Positions 10,767 through 19,925 of a DNA stretch of 64,000 nucleotides are shown piece by piece; the stretch's first letter is position 1, and each line of letters opens with the position of its first letter. The notes under the pieces are model-generated. The model made no database searches, was not told where the DNA came from, and was given only the letters and a program-made list of their open reading frames with translations. Made by a program: the position numbers and the translations under genes. The DNA comes from Sutcliffiella horikoshii DSM 8719 (GTDB lineage: Bacteria; Bacillota; Bacilli; Bacillales; Bacillaceae_I), in assembly GCA_001648575.1 (NCBI GenBank), contig LQXN01000064.1:124001-188000 (forward strand). The letters run 5' to 3'.

Positions 10767-12885
10767 GCTTATCTTTAACTTTCAGGAGCCTCAAACTATT
10801 TAGTGTCACAAGCAATGTCGCTCCCATATCGGCGAAAATCGCGATCCATAAGGTTAGCCAGCCTGGAATGACAAGCAAAAGAGCAAGTACTTTCAGACCC
10901 AATGAGAAAGCTATGTTCTGTTTTATGATGGCAAGCGCTTTTCGGCTCAGTCTAATGGTGAAAGGCAGCTTCTTGAGGTCGTCTCCCATCAATGCCACAT
11001 CCGCTGTTTCAAGCGCCGTATCCGTACCCGCTCCGCCCATTGCAACTCCTACTGAGGAAGCAGCAAGTGCCGGGGCGTCATTAATGCCGTCCCCCACCAT
11101 CATCATACTGCCGTGCTTTTCCCTTAATTCCTTGATATAACGGAGCTTATCTTCAGGCAGGAGGCCAGATTTGACTTGGTCAATATCTACCTCATGTCCA
11201 ATTGCTTCGGCAGTTCGATCATTGTCCCCAGTCAGCATGTATAAATGTCGGATTCCCATCTCTTTTAAATCTTTTACGGTAGAGGCACTACTTTCTCTGA
11301 TTTCATCTCGGATGCCTAGAATTCCTATAATCTTATCAGGAGTACCGACTACAATAACTGTTTTCCCAGCATTTTGAAGTTGATGGATTCTTTCACCAAG
11401 CATCTCCACTTCTGGATGCTTTTCATTTAAGAACCAGTTGGGACTTCCGGCTTTATATACAATTCCTTCGATAGAGGCCATTATTCCCTTTCCGGCAACA
11501 GATTCAAAATTCTCCATGGTATGGGACGTGTCAGCTACTCCCATTTCCTTTGCCTTCTGGAGAATTGCCGAAGCTAACGGATGGGTGGATCCACCTTCTA
11601 GGGTCGCTAAGATTTGAAGCAGCTCTTCTTCTGAATGTTGGATAGTTTGAACATCCGTTACTTCTGGTGCCCCTCTGGTGAGCGTCCCCGTCTTATCAAA
11701 GGCAATTGCTTTAATTCGACCCCCTTCCTCCAGGAAGACCCCACCTTTAATTAAAACACCATTCCGTGCAGCATTTCCTATTGCCGTCACAATGGCAATA
11801 GGTGTGGAAATGACGAGTGCACACGGGCAACCGACAACAAGCACCGCAAGGCCCTGATAGATCCAAGTATTCCAGTCCATCCCCAGGAAAAGTGGAGGGA
11901 CAGTGGCTACTAAAAACGCAATGATGATAATTAGTGGTGTATAGTATTTTGCAAACTTATCCACAAATGCCTGAGAAGGGGCTCTTTCCGCCTGCGCTTC
12001 CTCGACAAGATGAATAATTTTGGAAATGGTGGTGTCTTCCACCCGCTTTGTGACTTCCACCTCAAGCAGTCCATCTTCATTAAAGGTCCCCGCAAACACC
12101 TCATCTTGGACACCCTTGGCAACGGGAATGCTTTCACCAGTTATCGCAGCTTCACTGATTGATGCGTATCCTTTTACAATCTTTCCGTCCATGGCGATCT
12201 TTTGGCCAGGTTTTACAAGCATCCTGTCGCCTATCCTGATATCCTTCACAGCTAATAGTTGTTCTTTTCCTTCTATTAATATAGTCGCTTGTTTAGGAGA
12301 TACATTCATTAGTGAACGTATGGAAGCACGCGCTTTTTCCATGGAATAGGTTTCGAGTGCTTCACTGATGGCAAAGAGAATTACAACAGTGGCCCCTTCC
12401 CCCCATTCCCCGATGATTGCTGCCCCAATAATCGCAATGGTCATCAATGTCTTCATATCAAATTGCAGACGGATGAGATTGTTCAACCCGGTGATAAACA
12501 GTCTGTATCCTCCTACCACAATGGAAATGGCGAAAAGGATCGTTGTGGTGGTATGTTCCTCACCTTGCTGAAAGAATGCTGCCCAACCTGCCACAAGGAA
12601 CAGGAAGGATACAAGAACGGTTCCATGCTTTTTATAAAATGGAATGCTGGGTTCTTCTGCTAGTTCATCTTGTTCGGCAGACACTTTTAATTTATCAAAT
12701 GCTCCCGCTTTTTCAAGTTCACTTATATCGGCAGCCCCGGTTACAGATACTTTAGAAGCACCGAAATTCACTCTCGCATCTGTAACTCCTTTAATGTTTT
12801 TTACATTGTTCTCAAATTTCTGCGCGCAATTTGCGCAAGTCAAGCCTTGGATCCGATATACTTGTTCATCTTGTTTGCTTTTCAC
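10759..12885 (-). CDS. cadA: heavy-metal (Cd/Zn) efflux P1B-type ATPase CadA
   Basis: Membrane pump exporting Cd2+, Zn2+ and often Pb2+ at the cost of ATP. 708 residues: one heavy-metal-associated domain with CANC (Cys17, Cys20), eight TM helices, transmembrane metal motif [11 protein letters not shown], phosphorylation site DKTGTLTRG, nucleotide-domain motif STHPLA, and hinge [13 protein letters not shown]. The CPC motif and length fit CadA/YvgW rather than copper ATPases. GTG start with AGAGGTG 7 bases upstream. It overlaps the 3' end of cadC by 20 bases, so both are made from the cadC promoter. Confidence 0.94.
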   Translation of the reverse strand: MKSKQDEQVYRIQGLTCANCAQKFENNVKNIKGVTDARVNFGASKVSVTGAADISELEKAGAFDKLKVSAEQDELAEEPSIPFYKKHGTVLVSFLFLVAGWAAFFQQGEEHTTTTILFAISIVVGGYRLFITGLNNLIRLQFDMKTLMTIAIIGAAIIGEWGEGATVVILFAISEALETYSMEKARASIRSLMNVSPKQATILIEGKEQLLAVKDIRIGDRMLVKPGQKIAMDGKIVKGYASISEAAITGESIPVAKGVQDEVFAGTFNEDGLLEVEVTKRVEDTTISKIIHLVEEAQAERAPSQAFVDKFAKYYTPLIIIIAFLVATVPPLFLGMDWNTWIYQGLAVLVVGCPCALVISTPIAIVTAIGNAARNGVLIKGGVFLEEGGRIKAIAFDKTGTLTRGAPEVTDVQTIQHSEEELLQILATLEGGSTHPLASAILQKAKEMGVADTSHTMENFESVAGKGIMASIEGIVYKAGSPNWFLNEKHPEVEMLGERIHQLQNAGKTVIVVGTPDKIIGILGIRDEIRESSASTVKDLKEMGIRHLYMLTGDNDRTAEAIGHEVDIDQVKSGLLPEDKLRYIKELREKHGSMMMVGDGINDAPALAASSVGVAMGGAGTDTALETADVALMGDDLKKLPFTIRLSRKALAIIKQNIAFSLGLKVLALLLVIPGWLTLWIAIFADMGATLLVTLNSLRLLKVKDKQK

Positions 12886-13255
12886 GGTACTTCACCTCTC
12901 GTTGGTGGGTAAAGGCTATATCTATCAATTGCTTCACATGATCGTCATCAAGAGAATAAAAAACAAGCTTCCCTTCTTTTCTGAACTTTGCAAGTCCCAG
13001 GTCCCTTAATAGCCTTAAATGATGGGAAGCTGTCGCTACCGTCGATTCGGTGATGGTGGCAACATCATGGACACATAGCTCTTCTGCAATATTTAAAGCC
13101 TGGGCGATTTTTAATCTGGTTGGATCGGACAGTGCGCGATATATTTTGGCTACACCGGTCGTCATCGTTTCATCTATCTGGTCTTTAACTTCATTCACCT
13201 TTAATTCGTCAGCACATTCATCCTGACATTGTACAGTCTTTATTTTTGATGACAT
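12866..13255 (-). CDS. cadC: ArsR/SmtB metal-responsive repressor CadC
   Basis: Winged-helix repressor that leaves its operator on binding Cd/Pb/Zn. 129 residues. Cysteines in the N-terminal arm (CQDEC) and in the alpha3/4 motif ELCVHD correspond to the four-sulfur CadC site, except that the second Cys of the usual ELCVCD is His here, which may shift metal preference. Recognition helix [18 protein letters not shown]. The ATG at 13255 has GGGGTG 6 bases upstream; a GTG three codons earlier lies inside that RBS. Transcribed from a promoter with a palindromic operator and coupled to cadA. Confidence 0.92.
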   Translation of the reverse strand: MSSKIKTVQCQDECADELKVNEVKDQIDETMTTGVAKIYRALSDPTRLKIAQALNIAEELCVHDVATITESTVATASHHLRLLRDLGLAKFRKEGKLVFYSLDDDHVKQLIDIAFTHQREVKYREKQTR

Positions 13256-13272
13256 GGAAAGCACCCCTTTAC

Positions 13273-13325
13273 ATTCAAACGTTCATTTGAATATTAGTAT
13301 ATGCGATTCTTCCGGAAATAGTCAA
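13273..13325 (-). promoter_or_regulatory. cadC-cadA promoter and operator
   Basis: Minus strand: -35 TTGACT (13320-13325), 18-bp spacer, -10 TATACT (13296-13301). Just downstream lies ATTCAAA-N6-TTTGAAT (13273-13292), an inverted repeat like the known CadC operator half-sites TCAAATA. Binding there would occupy the transcription start region. Confidence 0.8.
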
Positions 13326-13343
13326 CCGTTTTATCCTAAAATA

Positions 13344-13366
13344 TAAAAAACTTGCAATATGCAAGT
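13344..13366 (-). terminator. terminator of the marR-type gene
   Basis: ACTTGCA and TGCAAGT pair around a 3-base loop and are followed by UUUUUUAU on the minus strand. It sits between the cad promoter and the MarR gene stop at 13401. Confidence 0.75.
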
Positions 13367-13400
13367 ATGAACTCTGTAAGAAGCAAGTTTTGACACTTGC

Positions 13401-13847
13401 TCAAAATAATGGCTTGCAGCACATACTGCTTTCACCCAGCGCTTTATTCAAAACCTTTAATGCCTCTAAAACATCTTCACTTTCTTTCTCACTTAAATTC
13501 GAAAAAATATTTGATAAGTATTGAAGCATCTGTTGATGAATTCCATCTTCTAAGTCCTGACCTTTATCAGTTAGATGTAAGTGATAAATTCTTTTGTCAT
13601 CTGTTGATTGTCTTTTTTCAACAAGTTCCAGTTTCACTAAATTCTGAATTTGCCTACTGAATGTGGTGATATCCATTCCAATTGTTTCAGCAACTTGTAG
13701 CATGGATGGGCCTTCCTTTCTGGCCAGTTCATAAAGAATATGACTTTGTACTTGAGAAATATCATGATTCTCTACCGAGCAGCAATTCTTGTTCAACATT
13801 CCAAATCTTCTCATGGTTACCTGGAGAATAGCTCTTACATCTTCCAT
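13401..13847 (-). CDS. MarR family regulator with paired cysteines
   Basis: 148 residues with a MarR winged helix: helix-turn-helix around SMLQVAETIGMDITTFSRQIQNL and wing residues DDKRIYHLHLTDKG. Cys-Cys pairs occur near the N-terminus (NKNCCS) and at the C-terminus (SSMCCKPLF), outside the DNA-binding core; such pairs could bind soft metals or respond to thiol stress, but that is inference from the cysteines and from the cad/ars setting. ATG at 13847 has GGGGTG 5 bases upstream; the open frame extends 10 codons further without support. Target genes are unknown. Confidence 0.82.
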   Translation of the reverse strand: MEDVRAILQVTMRRFGMLNKNCCSVENHDISQVQSHILYELARKEGPSMLQVAETIGMDITTFSRQIQNLVKLELVEKRQSTDDKRIYHLHLTDKGQDLEDGIHQQMLQYLSNIFSNLSEKESEDVLEALKVLNKALGESSMCCKPLF

Positions 13848-14002
13848 TTTTTCACCCCTTACAGATATTATATACATTTATTTGTATTGTGCAACTATTT
13901 GATAATATTAAGAGCAAGCATTGTTGCTCACTCTTTTCTTTTTCAAGTAGAATAATAGTAGAATCGCTCCCTGAAAGATTTCTTCAGCAACTTTTCCTTT
14001 TT

Positions 14003-14422
14003 TCATTTTCCTGTTTCAGCAAAGGTCTTAATTCTGTCACCAATCTCGTCACGTACACGTTGGAAGAACTTCCATTTCTCTTCTTCTGTTCCTTCTGCTT
14101 TGGCAGGGTCATCGAATCCCCAGTGAACTCTCTCTTTGTTTGGAGGAGTAGCCGGGCATACATCTGCCGCGTGACCGCAAAGTGTTACTACTAGATCTGC
14201 TTTTTTCAAGATTTCTTGATCGATTATATCAGAAGTTTGGTTGGAGATATCCACTTCCACTTCGTTCATTGCTTTTACTGCATTTGGGTTTACACCGTGT
14301 GCTTCGATTCCAGCGGAGTATACGTCCCATTCGTCACTTAGATATTTTTTTCCCCAGCCTTCTGCCATTTGGCTGCGGCAAGAGTTACCTGTGCATAGGA
14401 AGTAGATTGTTTTTTTAGTCAT
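14003..14422 (-). CDS. arsC: arsenate reductase, thioredoxin-coupled
   Basis: Reduces arsenate to arsenite, the form exported by ArsB, using thioredoxin. 139 residues, the same as B. subtilis ArsC. Low-molecular-weight phosphatase fold with P-loop CTGNSCRS (nucleophile Cys10, Cys15) and the redox pair in LCGHAADVC (Cys82, Cys89). Asp in the FDDPA segment is the general acid. ATG with GAGGAG upstream. Third gene of arsR-arsB-arsC, separated from arsB by a 133-bp repeat element. Confidence 0.95.
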   Translation of the reverse strand: MTKKTIYFLCTGNSCRSQMAEGWGKKYLSDEWDVYSAGIEAHGVNPNAVKAMNEVEVDISNQTSDIIDQEILKKADLVVTLCGHAADVCPATPPNKERVHWGFDDPAKAEGTEEEKWKFFQRVRDEIGDRIKTFAETGK

Positions 14423-14459
14423 GTTGAAAAACTCCTCTATTTTGTATTTTGCTTAAACT

Positions 14460-14592
14460 CCTGTTGATTTCCGTTCCGGGTATTCGCTTATCCTTAGGGC
14501 GATGCTTGAGCCTCCTCGGCTTTCGCCTGCGGGGTCTCAAGTCTACCGCTACCTCCCGCTGGAGTCTCATACCCTGCACTTCAATCAACAGG
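14460..14592. repeat. GC-rich intergenic element, subtype C, copy 1
   Basis: Bounded by CCTGTTGATT and its complement AATCAACAGG. Internal hairpin arms include CTTGAG/CTCAAG around the constant block GCCTCCTC and the later GCGGGGTCTC. It resembles 58374-58502. It fills the arsB-arsC gap, so it is part of the ars transcript and cannot act as a strong terminator in that direction. Confidence 0.8.
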
Positions 14593-14610
14593 AATACAAC
14601 ATTAATATTT

Positions 14611-15909
14611 TTAACCAATTATTAAAAGCCAGAAGTATAGGCCGATTAGTGTGATGAATAGGGTTGGGATGGTTAAGATGATACCTACTTTGAAGTAGTA
14701 TCCCCAACTGATTTTCACACCTTTTAATCTTAGTACATGTAGCCATAGTAATGTTGCCAAGGATCCGATTGGCGTGATTTTTGGTCCAAGGTCGGATCCG
14801 ATGATATTGGCATAGATTAGCGCTTCGCGTATTACTCCATCGGTATTGGTATCTTTAATTGCTAGCGCATCAATCATTACAGTCGGCATATTGTTCATAA
14901 AGGATGAAAGGATTGCTGCAATGAAGCCCATAGAAATGGTTGCAACGAAAAGCCCTTCATCAGCCGCCATTTGGATGATATCTGTTAAAACACTCGTTAA
15001 ACCTACGTTTCGGAGACCATAAACCACCACATACATTCCAATGGAGAAGAATACGATTGCCCATGGTGCACCTTTTAATATTTGTTTTGTATGAATAACA
15101 GGGCTGTTTCTGCTTATTAATAGAAAAATAATTGCTACTGATGCTGCTACGAAAGAAACAGGAATCCCAGCAAATTCACTTGCAAAGTATCCGACAAGAA
15201 GGACCGCAAGTACAATCCATGATAAGTTGAAAAGTTTCACTTCTTTAATCGCTTCTCTTGGAGCCTTCAATACGGACATATCATAATTATCCGGGATGCT
15301 TTTACGGAAAAACAAGTATAGTACCACAATACTTGCACCTAGCGCAAAGAAGTTCGGAACAATCATCCGTGAAGCATATTCCACAAACCCTATCTCGAAA
15401 AAGTCTGCTGAAACGATGTTCACTAGGTTACTTACCACCAATGGCAAGGATGTCGTATCGGCAATAAATCCACTAGCCATGATAAATGGCAAGATCATTT
15501 TCTCTTTAAACTGCAAGTTCCTTACCATCGCCAGCACAATAGGTGTGAGAATAAGTGCCGCTCCGTCATTCGCAAAGAATGCAGCTACTACTGCTCCTAG
15601 CAAAGTTATATAGATGAACATCCTCACACCGCTTCCTTTGGCGAATCGTGCCATATGAAGCGCAGACCATTCAAAGAAACCTACTTCATCTAAAATGAGG
15701 GAAATAATGATTAAAGCTACAAACGTCAATGTTGCATTCCAAACAATGCCAGTTACATCAATTACGTCTGTAAAAGTGACTACTCCAAAGAGCAATGCTA
15801 ATAGCGCTCCGCCACAAGCTGACCAACCAATGGAAAGTCCCTTAGGCTGCCAGATAACAAATACTAATGTTAGTAAAAAAATCACAGATGCCAAAATTAT
15901 ATCCAGCAA
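14611..15909 (-). CDS. arsB: arsenite efflux transporter ArsB
   Basis: Integral membrane exporter of arsenite/antimonite. 432 residues with about 11-12 hydrophobic helices and conserved ion-transporter-superfamily motifs: [33 protein letters not shown] and the second-half repeat [17 protein letters not shown]. Length matches ArsB (about 430). TTG start with AAGGGGGG 6 bases upstream. It begins 13 bases after arsR. No arsA ATPase is present, so it would work by proton-motive force alone. Confidence 0.93.
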   Translation of the reverse strand: MLDIILASVIFLLTLVFVIWQPKGLSIGWSACGGALLALLFGVVTFTDVIDVTGIVWNATLTFVALIIISLILDEVGFFEWSALHMARFAKGSGVRMFIYITLLGAVVAAFFANDGAALILTPIVLAMVRNLQFKEKMILPFIMASGFIADTTSLPLVVSNLVNIVSADFFEIGFVEYASRMIVPNFFALGASIVVLYLFFRKSIPDNYDMSVLKAPREAIKEVKLFNLSWIVLAVLLVGYFASEFAGIPVSFVAASVAIIFLLISRNSPVIHTKQILKGAPWAIVFFSIGMYVVVYGLRNVGLTSVLTDIIQMAADEGLFVATISMGFIAAILSSFMNNMPTVMIDALAIKDTNTDGVIREALIYANIIGSDLGPKITPIGSLATLLWLHVLRLKGVKISWGYYFKVGIILTIPTLFITLIGLYFWLLIIG

Positions 15910-15921
15910 TTAAATCCCCCC

Positions 15922-16263
15922 TTAACAACAAGTAATTCTAAGTCCTTTTTCCTCTAGCTCTTTCAACTTCTCTTCAAGTGAAGGAACATGCACAAGAATC
16001 GATGTGATTAGTCCATAATGTGGATGGTCCTTATTAATGGAATACATAATCCACTGGCCATTTCTTGATTCCTTTACAAGGCCCACATCCTTTAGCTTCT
16101 TCACATGCTGGCTGATGGAGGGTTGGCTCATTTGAAATATCTCAACAAACTCACATACACAGCAATCGTGATCTAGTAGGAGTGCTAACATAGAAAGCCT
16201 GGTTTTGTCCCCTAATATTTTCAACGTCACTGCTGCTTCTTCCATTTCTAAAACATGTTGCAT
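15922..16263 (-). CDS. arsR: arsenical resistance repressor ArsR
   Basis: SmtB/ArsR winged-helix repressor of 113 residues. The metalloid site is visible as DCCVCEF (three cysteines, as in ELCVCDL), followed by recognition helix SQPSISQHVKKLKDVGLV. The C-terminus adds ITCC, a further possible thiol ligand. ATG with GGGTG 7 bases upstream. First gene of arsR-arsB-arsC. The promoter region carries four equally spaced AT-rich boxes that are candidate operators. Confidence 0.92.
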   Translation of the reverse strand: MQHVLEMEEAAVTLKILGDKTRLSMLALLLDHDCCVCEFVEIFQMSQPSISQHVKKLKDVGLVKESRNGQWIMYSINKDHPHYGLITSILVHVPSLEEKLKELEEKGLRITCC

Positions 16264-16291
16264 ACATTCACCCGCTTTCGGAAAAGGTTAT

Positions 16292-16348
16292 CTTATATAA
16301 ACAATTACTTATATAACAATATGCTTATATAATAAAACACTTATATAT
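16292..16348 (-). promoter_or_regulatory. arsR operator region: four 16-bp-phased boxes
   Basis: CTTATATAA occurs at 16292, 16308 and 16324, and CTTATATAT at 16340, so starts are exactly 16 bp apart. The core TTATATAA is self-complementary. The array lies 29-85 bases upstream of arsR. ArsR operators are usually one imperfect palindrome; this iterated form suggests several dimers side by side. Regulatory role is inferred. Confidence 0.65.
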
Positions 16349-16389
16349 CGGTGGCAACCACTTTTTTGTAAAGTATTTGTAAAGATTAA

Positions 16390-16438
16390 TTGCGGAATTA
16401 TCTGTTAATTGATATACTAATTAAAGAAAGCGCTTCCA
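16390..16438 (+). promoter_or_regulatory. promoter with cre-like site upstream of the 50-residue ORF
   Basis: -35 TTGCGG (16390-16395), 17-bp spacer, -10 TATACT (16413-16418). Overlapping the start region is AAGAAAGCGCTTCCA (16424-16438), which fits the CcpA cre consensus WTGNAANCGNWNNCW at all fixed positions but one. Confidence 0.6.
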
Positions 16439-16471
16439 ATATCATATGAGTGGGAAAGGTGATGCTGTGTT

Positions 16472-16624
16472 ATGATGGATTATCAATACAGACGTCGAGC
16501 TTTTCAGAACCTACATGTGGAACAAGAAGAAGCAAAAATTGAGCTAATACAAAAAGTTAAGAAATCCAAATCGATGATGGCTTCTATAGCCGCGTTTTTT
16601 TCTTTCTTTCATCACACTTCTTAA
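16472..16624 (+). CDS. 50-residue small protein, unknown
   Basis: Frame of 50 codons starting MMDYQYRRRAF and ending FFSFFHHTS. The N-terminal 35 residues are charged and helix-prone (EQEEAKIELIQKVKK); the last 15 are hydrophobic and aromatic. A GGTG-type RBS lies about 10 bases upstream, a good promoter 54 bases upstream and a terminator immediately after the stop, so the whole transcription unit is visible. It diverges from arsR. I recognise no family. It could also be a regulatory RNA with incidental coding. Confidence 0.55.
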   Translation: MMDYQYRRRAFQNLHVEQEEAKIELIQKVKKSKSMMASIAAFFSFFHHTS

Positions 16625-16648
16625 GGGGCTTATAGGCTCCTTTTTATT
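16624..16648 (+). terminator. terminator of the 50-residue ORF
   Basis: GGGGC and GCTCC pair (one G-U) around a 6-base loop, directly followed by TTTTTATT. Confidence 0.7.
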
Positions 16649-16663
16649 ATGTCTTTTTTCATT

Positions 16664-16693
16664 AAAAAACCCGGGACAAATTGTCCCGGGTTT
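16664..16693 (-). terminator. terminator of sulP
   Basis: Perfect 11-bp stem AAACCCGGGAC/GTCCCGGGTTT (16667-16677 with 16683-16693) with a U-rich tail on the minus strand; one base past the sulP stop codon. Confidence 0.9.
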
Positions 16694-16694
16694 C

Positions 16695-18158
16695 TTAATG
16701 GCCTGAAGTGGCCGATAGACCTACTCTATTTAAAAGTGCTTTACTCTCATCATTTAATCCGACTATGTTAACTCTTTTACCTAATCTTTGATACTTTTGC
16801 ACCGTTTTTGAAATCGCGGTTACAGCAGATTGATCCCAAATATGTGTATTGCTGAAGTCGATGACAACATCTGTTGGATCATTAATATAATCGAACAAAT
16901 CAACAAAATGACTCATTGTTCCAAAAAACATTTGACCGGAAATTTTGTAGTGCATGGCATCTTCTTTCAATCTCATAGTGGCTTTGATTTTGGCCATCTT
17001 CCAGCCGAAAATCAATGCGCTTAATACAACCCCTGCTGCCACACCTTTTGCAAGATCGTGCGTGTAGACGACAATGGCAACTGTTACAATCATGACAACC
17101 GCATCGGCGCGTGGAATTTTGTGTAGCTCACGGATGGATTGCCAGTCGAATGTACCAATAGAAACCATAATCATCACTCCAACAAGTGCCGCCATTGGAA
17201 TTTGTACGACTACATCACCAAGTACCATGATTAAAAATAATAGGAATGTACCAGCGACTAAAGCAGAAAGTCTGCCACGCCCACCAGATTTAACGTTGAT
17301 TACTGATTGTCCAATCATGGCACAACCAGCCATACCACCGAAGAAACCAGTAATGACGTTTGCAATACCCTGTCCCTTCATTTCGCGGTTTTTATTACTC
17401 TTTGTATCTGTCATTTCATCAACGATTGTTGCAGTTAAAAGGGACTCTAGATTACCTACAATAGCCAGTGTAAATGCATAAGGCAGTATAATCATGAAGG
17501 TTTCCCAAGATAAACCCACCATTGGGATATGGAAAAAAGGTAAGGTTCTGGATATTTCTCCTTGATCCCCTACTGTACTCAATCCAAATCCTCCACCAAA
17601 AAGAGTGATGGCAGTAATTACGACAATTGCCACTAAAGCGGAAGGCAAAGCTTTGGTCACTCGTGGTAGCAAGTATATGATTGCCAATGTGGCAATCACA
17701 AATCCGACCATCATCCAAGAACCACCTTTTTCAGGGGTAAAGTGCACCAATTGTGCTGTGAATATTAAGATTGCTAACGCATTGACGAAACCGATAATAA
17801 CAGCCTGTGGTAAAAACGAAATGTATTTTCCCAGCTTAAATACACCCATCAAAATTTGGATGATACCTGTTAAAACAGTTGCAGCGAAAAGGTACTCAAT
17901 TCCATGATCTGCTACCAATGTAATCATTAGTAAAGCCATGGCTCCTGTTGCAGCCGAAATCATTCCAGGTCTTCCACCCGTGAAGGCGATAACCACAGCA
18001 ATACAGAAGGACGCATATAAACCTACCATCGGGTCTACACCCGCAATGATAGAGAATGCGATAGCTTCTGGAATGAGGGCTAATGCTACGGTCATACCGG
18101 CAAGTACGTCACCACGCACATTACCAAACCATTCATGTTTTAAGTTTGCTACGTTCAT
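16695..18158 (-). CDS. SulP family anion transporter with STAS domain
   Basis: Membrane transporter for sulfate or bicarbonate-type anions (SLC26/SulP). 487 residues: the first membrane motif [24 protein letters not shown], given as [14 protein letters not shown], is the family signature; about 12-14 membrane segments follow; then a C-terminal STAS domain (about 390-485), with [13 protein letters not shown] at the nucleotide-binding-like loop. B. subtilis YbaR is a similar protein. AGAGGTG lies 4 bases before ATG. Substrate cannot be told. A -10 TATGAT about 80 bases upstream may be its promoter. Confidence 0.9.
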   Translation of the reverse strand: MNVANLKHEWFGNVRGDVLAGMTVALALIPEAIAFSIIAGVDPMVGLYASFCIAVVIAFTGGRPGMISAATGAMALLMITLVADHGIEYLFAATVLTGIIQILMGVFKLGKYISFLPQAVIIGFVNALAILIFTAQLVHFTPEKGGSWMMVGFVIATLAIIYLLPRVTKALPSALVAIVVITAITLFGGGFGLSTVGDQGEISRTLPFFHIPMVGLSWETFMIILPYAFTLAIVGNLESLLTATIVDEMTDTKSNKNREMKGQGIANVITGFFGGMAGCAMIGQSVINVKSGGRGRLSALVAGTFLLFLIMVLGDVVVQIPMAALVGVMIMVSIGTFDWQSIRELHKIPRADAVVMIVTVAIVVYTHDLAKGVAAGVVLSALIFGWKMAKIKATMRLKEDAMHYKISGQMFFGTMSHFVDLFDYINDPTDVVIDFSNTHIWDQSAVTAISKTVQKYQRLGKRVNIVGLNDESKALLNRVGLSATSGH

Positions 18159-18354
18159 AGCACACCTCTTTCTTTATTATTTAGTTTTGTGACTCTCTAC
18201 TCTCAAGAAAGTCGGGTCCGTTTGCAACAGAAAACATCATATCATAAATGATTTAAGCTGAAAATCAGAGTGAAAACGGAAACATGTGAGATTAGCTCTT
18301 ACGTTCTTCCTATTTCTTTGTTTTTCTCTTGTTTTGGTATGCATGTAAAAAAAT

Positions 18355-18392
18355 AGACAAAAAGAAAGCTCTGTTCTTTAAGAACAAAGCTC
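18355..18392 (-). terminator. terminator of the pst-phoU operon
   Basis: AGCTCTGTTCTT and AAGAACAAAGCT pair with one mismatch (18367-18391); on the minus strand the stem is followed by UUCUUUUUGUC. Confidence 0.8.
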
Positions 18393-18398
18393 AACAAA

Positions 18399-19058
18399 TT
18401 AATCATTTAATTCATAATGGCTACCCTTTACAAGGTAGAAGATGTTTTCAGAAATATTTGTCGTGTGATCGGCCATACGCTCGATATAACGACAGATGAA
18501 GCTCAGTTGAGTAATTTCTGGTATCATTTCCGGGTTGTCCTTCGTAAGTTGCAACAGTTCCCGTATATTCTTACCATAGAGCTCGTCCACCTGATCATCC
18601 ATATCGGCAACCTTTTTTGCCAATACGATGTCCTCATCGTAATACGCTTTTAGCGACAGGGATAGCATCTCTGTTGCAATGCTGTGCATTTTCTCTATTT
18701 TCTCTAAAGGTAACAGAGATTTTTCGCTTTTTCCAATACGTATGGTGGACTTGGCGATATTTACTGCAAAATCAGCTATTCTCTCTACATCTGTGGAGAT
18801 TTTTATGGCAACAAATATTCTTCTTAAGTCAATCGCAACCGGTTGTTGTTTTGCGATTAAAAGGATTGCAAAGTCATTGATTTCCTCATCCAATCTATCA
18901 GCTTTATTGTCCTCTTCAATAATCTGAAGCGCTAGGTCAATATTCTTGTTTGTTAAAGCTGTAATGGATTTGCCCATTGCCACTTCCGCCAAGCTGCCCA
19001 GCTCTAATAATTTATCTCGTAACGTCTCCAAGTCGACATGAAATTGACGTAATACCAT
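18399..19058 (-). CDS. phoU: phosphate uptake regulator PhoU
   Basis: Cytoplasmic all-helical protein that links the Pst transporter to phosphate signalling and restrains uptake. 219 residues made of two PhoU repeats, each with the metal-binding E/D-x3-D pattern: RLDEEINDFAI and, in the second repeat, RYIERMADHTTNISENI near the C-terminus. Last gene of pstS-pstC-pstA-pstB-phoU, 24 bases after pstB. B. subtilis has a second pstB instead of phoU at this locus, so the operon here is the enterobacteria-like arrangement. Confidence 0.93.
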   Translation of the reverse strand: MVLRQFHVDLETLRDKLLELGSLAEVAMGKSITALTNKNIDLALQIIEEDNKADRLDEEINDFAILLIAKQQPVAIDLRRIFVAIKISTDVERIADFAVNIAKSTIRIGKSEKSLLPLEKIEKMHSIATEMLSLSLKAYYDEDIVLAKKVADMDDQVDELYGKNIRELLQLTKDNPEMIPEITQLSFICRYIERMADHTTNISENIFYLVKGSHYELND

Positions 19059-19082
19059 CTTATTCTTCCTCTCTGATTTTGA

Positions 19083-19907
19083 TTATCCGAAACGTCCAGT
19101 AATGTAGTCTTCTGTACGCTTGTCTGAAGGATTGGAGAATAGCTTATCTGTTTCGGAGTATTCCACCACTTCTCCGTTAAGGAAAAAGGCTGTTCTATCA
19201 GAGATACGAGCAGCTTGTTGCATATTATGTGTAACAATGACGATACTGTAGTCTTTTTTCAATTCTTGAACAAGCTCTTCCACTTTAAGTGTTGAAATTG
19301 GGTCAAGTGCAGATGTTGGCTCATCCATTAGGATAACGTCCGGCTCGATTGCCAAACAACGTGCAATACATAAACGCTGCTGTTGCCCACCAGATAGACC
19401 ATATGCATTTTCCTTTAAGCGATCCTTTACTTCATCCCAGATTGCTGCTCCGCGCAAGCTTTTCTCTACGATTTCATCAAGGATTTTTTTGTTACGGATA
19501 CCATGAATTCGTGGTCCGTAGGCAATATTGTCATAGATGGTTTTTGGGAACGGATTCGGCTTTTGGAAAACCATCCCTACACTTGTTCTTAATTCTTCTA
19601 CTTTAAAGGATTTTGCCAATATGTTCTTTTCACGGTAAAGGATATCACCAGAAACCTTCACACTTGGTACAAGCTCCACCATTCGGTTCAATGTTTTGAT
19701 ATAAGTGGATTTACCACATCCGGATGGACCAATGATAGCTGTCACTTCATTTTCATAAATTGGCAGGTTGATATTTTTCAATGCAAGATTTTCACCATAC
19801 CATAGGTTTAGATCTTTAGTATTGTAAATAATTTTCTTATCTTTTGGAGTGTTTGTTTTAGAAGAAGGATTGTTCTTCGTTTCACGTTCAGGTACCGCAA
19901 TTTGCAT
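19083..19907 (-). CDS. pstB: phosphate ABC transporter ATPase PstB
   Basis: Energises phosphate import. 274 residues with an N-terminal extension of about 25 polar residues before the ABC domain. Walker [11 protein letters not shown]-loop [17 protein letters not shown] (the PstB-specific sequence), signature LSGGQQQRL, Walker [14 protein letters not shown], and switch His in VTHNM. Start ATG has AGGAGGAAA upstream. It follows pstA by 18 bases. Confidence 0.96.
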   Translation of the reverse strand: MQIAVPERETKNNPSSKTNTPKDKKIIYNTKDLNLWYGENLALKNINLPIYENEVTAIIGPSGCGKSTYIKTLNRMVELVPSVKVSGDILYREKNILAKSFKVEELRTSVGMVFQKPNPFPKTIYDNIAYGPRIHGIRNKKILDEIVEKSLRGAAIWDEVKDRLKENAYGLSGGQQQRLCIARCLAIEPDVILMDEPTSALDPISTLKVEELVQELKKDYSIVIVTHNMQQAARISDRTAFFLNGEVVEYSETDKLFSNPSDKRTEDYITGRFG

Positions 19908-19925
19908 AGATGTTTCCTCCTATGA

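Noticed and set aside
13905-13940. Hairpin GAGCAA/TTGCTC as arsC terminator
   Set aside because: The stem is short and the minus-strand tail (UUAAUAUU) is not a convincing U run; arsC end left without a terminator call.
16264-16694. Possible arsenic-related regulatory RNA only, without coding, at 16472-16624
   Set aside because: The complete promoter-RBS-frame-terminator set favours a small gene, so it is listed as CDS with modest confidence instead.
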